Positions 1 to 4,441 of a stretch of 5,108 bases of DNA are shown piece after piece (the stretch's first letter is position 1; every line of letters starts with the position of its first letter). The notes beneath the pieces are model-generated. The model ran no database searches, was not told the origin of the DNA, and was given only the letters and a program-made list of their open reading frames with translations. The stretch spans positions 1 through 5,108 of the forward strand of contig CAAECT010000036.1 in the NCBI GenBank assembly GCA_900754435.1. Direction: 5' to 3'. This DNA comes from an uncultured Collinsella sp. GTDB lineage: Bacteria > Actinomycetota > Coriobacteriia > Coriobacteriales > Coriobacteriaceae. A program made the translations under genes and the position numbers.

Positions 1-34
1 TCAGCTCGACTGTCTCTGTTTCCTGGAATTTCAT
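1..34 (-). CDS. N-terminus of a probable Schlafen/AlbA_2 ATP-binding protein (partial, runs off the window)
   Basis: Reading leftwards from ATG at 34-32, the minus strand encodes MKFQETETVEL and then leaves the window. This start (x-F-x-E-T-E-T-V-E-L) resembles the opening of Schlafen AlbA_2 domain/divergent AAA-4 proteins, where such a stretch is followed by a lysine and a region on maintaining an ATP-binding fold. Known members are putative transcriptional regulators or defence-associated proteins, often with a C-terminal winged helix. A purine-rich ribosome binding site (GGAAGG on the minus strand, 48-43) sits 8 nt from the ATG, which supports the start. A strong palindrome at 67-111 lies just upstream. 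Only eleven residues are visible, so the family call rests on a short motif and could be wrong; the start codon itself is fairly secure. Confidence 0.55.
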   Translation of the reverse strand, partial: MKFQETETVEL

Positions 35-66
35 GCTGTCCGCCTTCCGATTCTATTCTACCCATA

Positions 67-111
67 TTCTAACCATTTTGCTAACCATGATGGTTAGCAA
101 AATGGTTAGAA
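67..111. promoter_or_regulatory. 45-bp palindrome with four ATGGTTAG half-sites, probable operator
   Basis: Two 22-nt arms (67-88 and 90-111) are perfectly complementary around a single central G at 89. Each arm holds two copies of the 8-mer CTAACCAT/ATGGTTAG, at 70-77, 81-88, 90-97 and 102-109. Copies within an arm are about one helical turn apart, as expected for cooperative binding of a dimeric repressor. It lies 33 bp upstream of the minus-strand start at 34. A possible minus-strand promoter overlaps it: TTAGCA at 84-79, 18-bp spacer, TAGAAT at 60-55. The promoter assignment is weak, because the transcript would then start almost at the ribosome binding site. Autoregulation by the minus-strand gene is an inference. 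Confidence 0.6.
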
Positions 112-281
112 ATGACGACTTTACCGTGTCGCTCGTTGGGATTGTGCCAAGGACGTTCGCCATGCCGGACGAAAGCGCGTCCAGTTCTCTAGTCGAACGA
201 GACGAGCTCAAGGAGAACCTGCTTCTTGCAAAGTAGATTTTGAGCGTTGCGCCCTGTTGCATGGCGTTATAAGGCACCTGG

Positions 282-567
282 ATCGCTGCCAGAATGCCCA
301 TATTTCGAAAGTGCGGGGAAAAATAAGCAACCCCCGACCACAACCCGATTTTTGCGAACAAAACTGCAGGTCGCTGAAGCGTAAAACCAGGGTCTGGTCG
401 CCAGATCTCGGTTTCCCCGCACTTCCGGAATCGCAAAACGGAAGTCCGCGGCAAATTCCCAAACCTCCGAGCACACCGCCCTTTTCAAGCAAAGAAATCG
501 CAAGTAGAGGCTTTGCCGAGTTCTCTCGTGCATGGCATGCTCTGAATTTGCCGCATACTACCGGATA
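282..567. repeat. Composite intergenic repeat, copy 1 (two related halves)
   Basis: This stretch has no convincing gene. Positions 282-371 align without gaps to 1746-1835 with 79 of 90 bases identical, including a run ending in GTGCGGGGAAAA and the block CACAACCCGATTTTT. A second, more diverged half (about 466-567) matches the rest of the other copy, around 1797-1897, sharing GAGGCTTTG and GAATTTGCCGCATACT. Between the halves, 412-427 is the reverse complement of 306-321 with one mismatch, so the region could fold into a ~120-nt hairpin. Several ORFs cross it on both strands, but their frames are not conserved between copies, which argues against coding. It may be a dispersed non-coding element, possibly rearranged by insertion or inversion. 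Confidence 0.55.
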
Positions 568-601
568 CAGCCCCTCTCTAGGGCCTGTGGAACGGGCGCA
601 T

Positions 602-635
602 GGCAATTGCCTTCCATTCAATCGGTAAGTAAAAT
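602..635 (+). promoter_or_regulatory. Promoter of the MNT gene with overlapping 10-bp palindrome
   Basis: A -35 candidate TTGCCT (607-612) and a -10 candidate TAAAAT (630-635) are separated by exactly 17 bp; they match the consensus at 4/6 and 5/6 positions. The palindrome GGCAATTGCC (602-611) overlaps the -35 and could be an operator. Transcription would begin about 7 nt after the -10, at or near A642 of the MNT start codon, so the mRNA would be leaderless. This fits the absence of a good ribosome binding site before 642. Confidence 0.45.
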
Positions 636-641
636 TGAGAC

Positions 642-941
642 ATGATTACGCTTGTCGACATATCCGCTGCTGTTTCTCGTGTGCTGTCTCGTTACGACGT
701 CCGCGAGGCATATCTATTTGGCTCCTTCGCCCGTGGCGAGCAAACGCCAGATAGCGATATCGATTTGCGTCTAGTCTGCGGTGAAACAATGACGTTCGGC
801 ACACTATACGAACTCTCCCTTGAGCTCGAAAAAGAGCTCGGGCGAGATGTTGAGATTGTCACCAACCCTCCCGAGCATATGCGTCCTGCATTCCGCAAGA
901 GCATTGAAAAGGATGAGGTGCGTCTCTTTAAGGCGGCGTAA
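642..941 (+). CDS. MNT-type minimal nucleotidyltransferase (HEPN/MNT antitoxin)
   Basis: This 99-aa protein has the hallmark of the DNA polymerase beta-like nucleotidyltransferase fold: GSFARGE at residues 27-33, then DSDIDL at 37-42. Asp39 and Asp41 are the metal-binding DxD pair. Glu71 in DVEIV stands where a third acidic residue, often Asp, is expected. The length is normal for the family. In characterised HEPN/MNT pairs, the MNT protein neutralises the HEPN ribonuclease, in at least one system by adding AMP to a tyrosine of the toxin's RX4HXY motif. Here the gene appears intact, but the partner survives only as a C-terminal half directly downstream, so it is probably an orphan antitoxin. 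The start is the only ATG that keeps the domain; it lacks a good Shine-Dalgarno and may be leaderless. The family call is secure, the present-day role is not. Confidence 0.88.
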   Translation: MITLVDISAAVSRVLSRYDVREAYLFGSFARGEQTPDSDIDLRLVCGETMTFGTLYELSLELEKELGRDVEIVTNPPEHMRPAFRKSIEKDEVRLFKAA

Positions 942-1112
942 ACGGGACGAGGAGCTTTTCCGGAGTATCCATGGAACGATATTAGGGGCTTTCGAAACTT
1001 CGTAGCACATGGATATCGAGAAGTAGTTCGATCCCTCGCCTGGAAAGTTATCGTCGATGATATTCCCGAGCCAGAGGAAGCGTTGCGTATTTTCAGGCAG
1101 CGCCAGAGCTGA
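942..1112 (+). pseudogene. C-terminal half of a HEPN (HepT/DUF86-like) ribonuclease toxin
   Basis: Directly after the MNT stop codon, in the same frame, 56 open codons run to TGA at 1110-1112. They encode PEYPWNDIRGFRNFVAHGY (codons 7-25) and then a helix containing VVRSLAWKVIVDDIPEPEEAL. This is the end of a HEPN domain of the HepT/DUF86 type: RNFVAHGY carries the RX4HXY motif with Arg18, His23 and Tyr25 (catalytic codons 993-995 and 1008-1010). Intact family members are around 110-115 residues; here the first ~60, the start codon and any ribosome binding site are missing. A deletion that joined the MNT stop to mid-HEPN is the simplest explanation. Without the N-terminal helices it should not be an active toxin. 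It could be expressed only by readthrough of the TAA at 939-941 or by unusual initiation. Confidence 0.8.
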
Positions 1113-1279
1113 TACATCCAGAGGCCGGGCGGGTTTACTGACTGCATTTAACATGTTCCCTCGGCTTTGGATACTAAAACTCATAAACTTGTGAAGGGCG
1201 AGGCGCGCGTGGCGCGCGGCCACGGCCCGCCTTTCCGGTGCCATTCCGACCGCTCTACGGAACGCCCGCCACGATAGCC

Positions 1280-1415
1280 GCCCATCTACTACGTTTGGCC
1301 GGCATCCCCTGACCATTCCGTTTTCGTTAATAATAAAACCGCAGGTAGACGGCCTGCGGTTTTTGCGAAATCCGGGATATGGTCGGCTGGTCGGGGTTAA
1401 ACGTAGTAGATGGGC
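1280..1415. repeat. Long inverted repeat enclosing a terminator-like hairpin
   Basis: The arms 1280-1296 and 1399-1415 are perfectly complementary over 17 bp (GCCCATCTACTACGTTT on the left). Pairing continues imperfectly on both sides: outside, CGCCACGA on the left opposes TCGTGGCG on the right, and inside, CCCCTGACCATTCCG opposes a degenerate complement around 1375-1396. The hairpin at 1335-1364 lies near the middle. The structure could be a stable folded RNA, a small non-autonomous mobile element, or the relic of one. No tRNA, ribozyme or known att core was recognised, and no transposase is nearby. Confidence 0.6.
1335..1364. terminator. Probable bidirectional intrinsic terminator
   Basis: An 11-bp perfect stem pairs AAAACCGCAGG (1335-1345) with CCTGCGGTTTT (1353-1363), with a 7-nt loop. 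The right arm ends in a T run (1360-1364) and the left begins with an A run, so it could end transcription from either side. It is about 220 bp beyond the HEPN remnant and sits inside the larger inverted repeat. The short T tract, interrupted by G at 1365, makes it a moderate rather than strong terminator. Confidence 0.6.
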
Positions 1416-1745
1416 CGGTTTCGTGGCGTTGCGTCTCCGGAAGCCGCGAAATTCGCCTTGGTACAAATTCCGGTACGAAGAATGTCGATTCGAGCGTCCG
1501 CAACCGTTGCGGCCGGTAACGTCGATACCCCAAAAAATGCGTTATGACCCTCGGAAACCGTTCATTCCGTTAAGTTGCGTCGCCTTGCGATCACGGCCCC
1601 TGTCTAGTTAAGATTCGAAAGAGGGTGTCTTTGGATGCGCCGCTTTAATTACTAAAGATATAGCAGCTATAGTGTGCCTTAACTCGTCCGTTAACCAATT
1701 GCTCTTGGCTCGGAAGCATCAACATGGCGCTCGAAGGCACCTCAA

Positions 1746-1897
1746 ATCGCTGACAAAATGCCTATATTTCGGAAGTACGGGGAAAATTAAGCAAACCCCG
1801 AGCACAACCCGATTTTTCCTAACAAAACCGCAGGTGGAGGCTTTGACGTATCCCGGCGTGGTCGACAAGTCTGGAATTTGCCGCATACTTTCGGATT
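1746..1897. repeat. Composite intergenic repeat, copy 2
   Basis: Positions 1746-1835 align without gaps to 282-371 (79/90 identical), and the rest, up to the GAATTTGCCGCATACT block at 1874-1889, matches the second half at 466-567. This copy is continuous, so it likely shows the original order of the element, whereas copy 1 looks interrupted or duplicated. It ends about 70 bp before the operator of the DUF3990 gene. An open frame at 1672-2001 runs through the repeat and into the operator palindrome and is very unlikely to be a gene. Confidence 0.6.
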
Positions 1898-1964
1898 CGA
1901 CATTCTTAGAAGCCGGTATGAACTTGGAATCGGTTCCATTCGCCCTCTCGATCTTTCAGTACAA

Positions 1965-2009
1965 GTATCGCTCTAACGATAGTATGTTAGACTATCGTTA
2001 GAGCGATAC
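1965..2009 (+). promoter_or_regulatory. Nested operator, two TATCG-N6-CGATA dyads forming a 19-bp inverted repeat
   Basis: Arms 1965-1983 and 1991-2009 are perfectly complementary over 19 bp with a 7-nt spacer. Each arm is itself a dyad: TATCG-N6-CGATA at 1966-1981 and again at 1993-2008, with centres 27 bp apart. Four half-sites in this arrangement suit two dimers of a helix-turn-helix repressor, and the HTH protein encoded at 2697-3386 is the obvious candidate. A weak -10 candidate, TATGTT (1983-1988), lies in the spacer, so bound repressor would block the promoter. The site ends 6 bp before the ribosome binding site AGGAGG (2015-2020); if transcribed, the 19-bp stem could also restrict translation. 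Confidence 0.65.
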
Positions 2010-2025
2010 CCGTTAGGAGGCTCAC

Positions 2026-2631
2026 ATGGAGCTGTGGCATGGTTCCCAGAAGATTGTTGAGGTTCCCCAGTTTGGCCTGGGAAAAGTCCATAACGATTAT
2101 GGGCAGGGGTTCTATTGCACGGAAAGCCTTGACCTTGCAAAGGAATGGGCATGCTCGGGAGATGCTGATGGCTTTACAAATCGATACGAACTCGATATGG
2201 CAGACCTCAAGTTGCTCGACTTACTATCGCCGCATTATTCAGTTCTGCATTGGATAGCGTTGCTCGTTGAGCATCGTTCTTTTCGCAAGGACACCGCCAT
2301 CGCCGTGGGGGCATGCGAATATCTCCACGATTATTTTCTGCCCGACACCGACGCTTGCGATGTGATTAGAGGATGGCGTGCGGATGACTCATACTTTAGT
2401 TATGCCAGGGCGTTTGTAAACAATACGATCACCGTCGAGCAGCTGGGTCGTGCCATGAAGCTTGGCAACCTGGGGGAGCAGATTGTGCTCAAAAGCGAGC
2501 GCGCTTTTAAGAGCGTTCGTTTTGCTGGATTTGAACGTGCGCCTCAAGCTCAGTACGGCCCATTGGCCAAGGAGCGAGATGAAGCGGCAAGGGGGGCAGT
2601 ATCGGGAGCTACTTTCCGAGAATCCGTTTGA
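2026..2631 (+). CDS. DUF3990 protein, ADP-ribosyltransferase-like probable toxin, frameshifted near its end
   Basis: The 201-aa product begins MELWHGS and has NDYGQGFYCTE at 23-33, followed by LAKEWA, and DDSYFSYARAFVNN near 120-133, then LGEQIVLKSERAF at 149-161. This order is typical of DUF3990, which belongs to the ADP-ribosyltransferase-fold superfamily. His5, Tyr30 and Glu151/Gln152 are plausible counterparts of the H-Y-E/Q active-site residues, but that alignment is mine. The start is clear: AGGAGG at 2015-2020, 5 nt before ATG. After ERDEAARG (183-190) the frame gives an unrelated ending; dropping one G from the G6 run at 2591-2596 restores a family-like tail to a stop at 2693-2695 (222 aa). 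Substrate unknown. The HTH gene follows at once, which suggests a toxin-antitoxin pair. The N-terminal fold is intact, so partial activity is possible. Confidence 0.82.
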   Translation: MELWHGSQKIVEVPQFGLGKVHNDYGQGFYCTESLDLAKEWACSGDADGFTNRYELDMADLKLLDLLSPHYSVLHWIALLVEHRSFRKDTAIAVGACEYLHDYFLPDTDACDVIRGWRADDSYFSYARAFVNNTITVEQLGRAMKLGNLGEQIVLKSERAFKSVRFAGFERAPQAQYGPLAKERDEAARGAVSGATFRESV

Positions 2632-2695
2632 GGGAATCCGCATCTTCGACATCGTTCGAGAGGGGATGACAGTAGATGACCTGCGCATACAGTGA
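2597..2695 (+). pseudogene. Out-of-frame C-terminal tail of the DUF3990 protein
   Basis: In the +1 frame, codons from CAG at 2597 read QYRELLSENPFEGIRIFDIV and then REGMTVDDLRIQ to TGA at 2693-2695. Joined to ERDEAARG of the upstream frame it gives a continuous, plausible C-terminus, and its stop then lies 1 nt before the ATG of the HTH gene, as expected for a coupled operon. The junction is the G6 homopolymer at 2591-2596. Real mutation, phase-variable slippage and a sequencing error are all compatible with what can be seen. Confidence 0.65.
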
Positions 2696-2696
2696 G

Positions 2697-3386
2697 ATGT
2701 ATCTCGAGGACGCCATGAGAACGCTGGGCGAGGCAGTCGATTTTGCCCTCTGTGACCAAGGCTTGAATCCAGCCGAGCTGACGGCGATCCTATCGAACGC
2801 TCTTGAGATAAAACAGTTTGAGCGCGGAATGCCACGTGTTATCTGCGGCATGTCGGGCGACGAACTTGCGCGCGAAATTATCGCCCGTGCGGGGCTAAAG
2901 CCCGCCGAATGCAGGGAGATCTATCCATTCGACCGTTCCCCGCAATACTGGGCGGGCTGGGTTTTGGCCTATACGCAATGGGCAAGCTGCCTGGGCTTTA
3001 GCGACCTATTCGAAGTTGCTCCGTTCGATTGGGTCATTGGATCATACCATCCGCTCCACGAAGCCCTCGAAGACAAATTTGCTGGAATTATCATCGAAAA
3101 ATGGAACAAGGCTCAAGCAGACAAAAAGGGCCTCAAGGCAGCACGTAAGGCGGCCGGACTAACGCAAAAACAGCTCGCCACCCAATCGGGAGTTAAACTT
3201 CGCGCTATACAGCTCTACGAGCAGAACCAACTCGACCTGCGCCGTGCATCGGTCTCCTCGACACTGGCGCTCGCAAACACCCTAAACTGCGCTATCGAGG
3301 ACCTCGTCTGGCAACCAGTTGATCTAGGGTACAACTCGAAACCCTGTTCATCCGAGAATATCAAGACTGAGAGTATTGCTGTTTAA
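2697..3386 (+). CDS. XRE-family helix-turn-helix protein, probable antitoxin/repressor of the DUF3990 toxin
   Basis: This 229-aa protein has two parts. Residues 1-135 form an N-terminal domain without a name I can give, with features such as EDAMRTLGEAVDFA (4-17), a glycine-containing SGDELAREII (53-62) and YWAGWVLAYTQW (84-95); I recall similar N-termini in HTH proteins encoded beside DUF3990 genes in Coriobacteriia and Firmicutes. Residues about 146-206 are a classical XRE/Cro-type HTH: LKAARKAAGLTQKQLATQSG, followed by the recognition helix region VKLRAIQLYEQN. It starts 1 nt after the frame-corrected stop of the DUF3990 gene. MYLEDAM at 2697 looks like the family start; an in-frame ATG at 2676 with GAGGGG upstream (2660-2665) would add seven residues. 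It probably binds the toxin and represses at 1965-2009; both are inferences from position and domain. Confidence 0.75.
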   Translation: MYLEDAMRTLGEAVDFALCDQGLNPAELTAILSNALEIKQFERGMPRVICGMSGDELAREIIARAGLKPAECREIYPFDRSPQYWAGWVLAYTQWASCLGFSDLFEVAPFDWVIGSYHPLHEALEDKFAGIIIEKWNKAQADKKGLKAARKAAGLTQKQLATQSGVKLRAIQLYEQNQLDLRRASVSSTLALANTLNCAIEDLVWQPVDLGYNSKPCSSENIKTESIAV

Positions 3387-3390
3387 CTTT

Positions 3391-3433
3391 CCTTTACGTA
3401 CGTATTTAAAGGGAACTATAATACGTATTATAG
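3391..3433 (+). promoter_or_regulatory. Promoter and palindromic operator of the Phd/RelE-type operon
   Basis: The -10 element TATAAT (3417-3422) is perfect and lies within the 18-bp palindrome CTATAATACGTATTATAG (3416-3433). A -35 candidate, TTTACG (3393-3398), is 18 bp upstream and overlaps the 10-bp palindrome TACGTACGTA (3395-3404). The word TACGTA occurs in both palindromes, whose centres are 25 bp apart, and CCTTTA/TAAAGG (3391-3396, 3407-3412) frames the first. Repressor dimers bound at the two sites would cover both promoter elements. This is the usual autoregulation of a type II antitoxin, here inferred. The ribosome binding site AGGGAGG is at 3444-3450. Confidence 0.7.
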
Positions 3434-3455
3434 ACAGATTTTAAGGGAGGTTGCT

Positions 3456-3824
3456 ATGGTTGCCGTGATAGACAAGAAACTCGTTTTCGGACGCGAACAG
3501 GTACTGACCTCGACGCAGGCAAGCAAAAATTTTGGCGAAGCGAGGCGTCGCGCTCGAAGGGAGCCGCAATTTGTCTCAGACAGGAACGATGGCATCGATA
3601 CTGTTATCGTCGGCTTCGACGAATTCGAGGCGATGGCGGTTGAACTCGAACAGCTCCGAGAGGAGCGCCTACACGCCATAGCAGCTGCAAGGCTCGCACG
3701 GGGCGACGCTGGTTCGAATCGCAAGGGCATCCCGTTCTCCGATACCGTGGGACGTGAGAGGTTCGAGGCCATGCTAGAAGCCGAGGCGACCGATCCCATT
3801 TCTGATGAGGAGCTGTTCGAGTGA
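3456..3824 (+). CDS. Phd/YefM-type antitoxin
   Basis: The 122-aa product carries LTSTQASKNFGEARRRAR (17-34), then FVSDRNDGIDTVIVGFDEFEAM (39-60). This pattern (an STxAxxNFxxxxxxA helix, then a strand with a basic or acidic turn and a -V-I-V-x-F-x-E-F-x-x- segment) is that of the Phd/YefM antitoxin fold, which dimerises and binds DNA through its N-terminus. The rest is charged and helical and ends in an acidic tail (DPISDEELFE, 113-122), the type of segment that wraps around a RelE-like toxin. At 122 aa it is longer than the usual 80-95, due to this extended tail. AGGGAGG (3444-3450) is 5 nt before ATG. The stop overlaps the toxin start by 4 nt, so the two are translated together. It likely represses the promoter at 3391-3433. 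Confidence 0.85.
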   Translation: MVAVIDKKLVFGREQVLTSTQASKNFGEARRRARREPQFVSDRNDGIDTVIVGFDEFEAMAVELEQLREERLHAIAAARLARGDAGSNRKGIPFSDTVGRERFEAMLEAEATDPISDEELFE

Positions 3825-4135
3825 ACGTGGCTAGGTTTAAGGTCGAGTTTTACGACAAGACCGCCGAGGAAGAGTATCTGTCACTCGATGGTTCAGTTCG
3901 CGCTATGGTGGACAAAGGTATTGCGCGTCTTGCACTTCGGGCCGATGAAATTGGCAAGCCGCTTTCGGGCCTTCTTGCAGGTTGTCGGGAACTTAAGTTT
4001 CGCACAGATGGCATTCGCGTAATTTATCGCATCCGCGATGGGCGCGTCGAAGTAGTTCAAATCATCGCAATAGGTGCAAGGGACAAGGGCAAGGTTTTCG
4101 ACCTGGCATCTAAACGCTTGGACAGCGATGACTGA
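3821..4135 (+). CDS. RelE/ParE-superfamily toxin
   Basis: The 104-aa product has the compact layout of a RelE/ParE toxin: an N-terminal helix with EEEYLSL (16-22), then CRELKFRTDGIRVIYRI (55-71) and VVQIIAIGARDKGKVFDLA (78-96). The strand ELKF-R-xx-G-x-R-V-I-Y-R and the final IGARDK correspond to the region where RelE-type toxins carry basic catalytic residues; Lys59, Arg61, Arg66, Tyr69, Arg70 and Arg87 are candidates. Members of this superfamily cleave mRNA in the ribosome or, in the ParE branch, poison DNA gyrase; the sequence alone does not decide which. The start is GTG, overlapping the antitoxin stop (GTGA at 3821-3824), with a good ribosome binding site TGAGGAG at 3806-3812. Pairing with Phd/YefM-type antitoxins is common. 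Confidence 0.85.
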   Translation: MNVARFKVEFYDKTAEEEYLSLDGSVRAMVDKGIARLALRADEIGKPLSGLLAGCRELKFRTDGIRVIYRIRDGRVEVVQIIAIGARDKGKVFDLASKRLDSDD

Positions 4136-4219
4136 TTGCCTCAAGAAAAATCTATTTACGTTGCATGGTCGAAATGCTCGGGTTAAACGCTCGGATTCAG
4201 CCAGCAGAAGGACGGCGCG

Positions 4220-4441
4220 ATGAAAACGTTAGATTCAACGACACGGCCTGATAGTTATTGCTACAACTATCCTGAAAGCATGACTTTTGACGACTGTACA
4301 GCACATGCAACCGACCCTATCGCGCCGAAAGCACCCCGCACGTTACCCGATGATCCGGACAGCACCACTTTGATCGACGAGGCCGTTCGGCTGACCATTG
4401 CGGACATGCCCAACGCGCTCAGGCTCTTGGAGAACTCATGA
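4220..4441 (+). CDS. Small acidic protein, probable antitoxin of the Doc-like toxin
   Basis: I do not recognise a domain in this 73-aa protein. The first half (1-45) is rich in Ser, Thr, Asp, Pro and Tyr and looks unstructured; the last part, about 48-72 (TTLIDEAVRLTIADMPNALRLLENS), is a plausible amphipathic helix. It lacks the Phd-like N-terminal signature and the usual inhibitory (S/T)xxxE(G/N) Fic-antitoxin motif. Translation is well supported: AGAAGGA at 4206-4212 lies 7 nt before ATG, and the stop overlaps the start of the downstream toxin (ATGA at 4438-4441), typical of coupled antitoxin-toxin genes. A weak promoter candidate is TTGCAT (4161-4166), 17 bp, TAAACG (4184-4189). The antitoxin role is inferred from position, size and acidity. 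Confidence 0.6.
   Translation: MKTLDSTTRPDSYCYNYPESMTFDDCTAHATDPIAPKAPRTLPDDPDSTTLIDEAVRLTIADMPNALRLLENS

Larger units (their letters stand above)
1113..1745. other. Gene-free stretch
   Basis: I see no gene here that I can support. ORFs on both strands are short, lack family features and lie across the inverted repeat. Apart from that repeat and its hairpin, the stretch contains a GC-rich self-complementary patch around 1199-1230, a small hairpin CCGCAA/TTGCGG at 1498-1512, and an AT-rich patch with TATAG-CAG-CTATA near 1658-1671. It may be decayed DNA between cassettes or may hold an unrecognised structured RNA. Confidence 0.45.

Noticed and set aside
33..236. 67-aa plus-strand frame starting within the Schlafen-like start region
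   Set aside because: Part of it is just the translated palindrome, and the rest (ending DELKENLLLAK) matches nothing I know.
53..454. 133-aa minus-strand frame across the palindrome and repeat
   Set aside because: It runs through the operator palindrome and the repeat element, has no family features, and its frame is not kept in repeat copy 2.
804..1466. 220-aa minus-strand frame opposite the MNT/HEPN genes
   Set aside because: It is antisense to recognised MNT and HEPN coding sequence and contains no domain I recognise; a shadow frame.
1672..2001. 109-aa plus-strand frame upstream of the DUF3990 gene
   Set aside because: It is made of the repeat copy and ends inside the operator inverted repeat; no ribosome binding site or family resemblance.
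2462..2695. 77-aa independent ORF overlapping the DUF3990 end
   Set aside because: Only its last ~33 codons look protein-like, as the displaced DUF3990 tail; the first part is out-of-frame DUF3990 sequence, so it is not a separate gene.
3709..3722. GGTTCGAATC, resembling a tRNA T-loop
   Set aside because: It lies inside the Phd-type antitoxin coding sequence and has no acceptor, D or anticodon arms around it.
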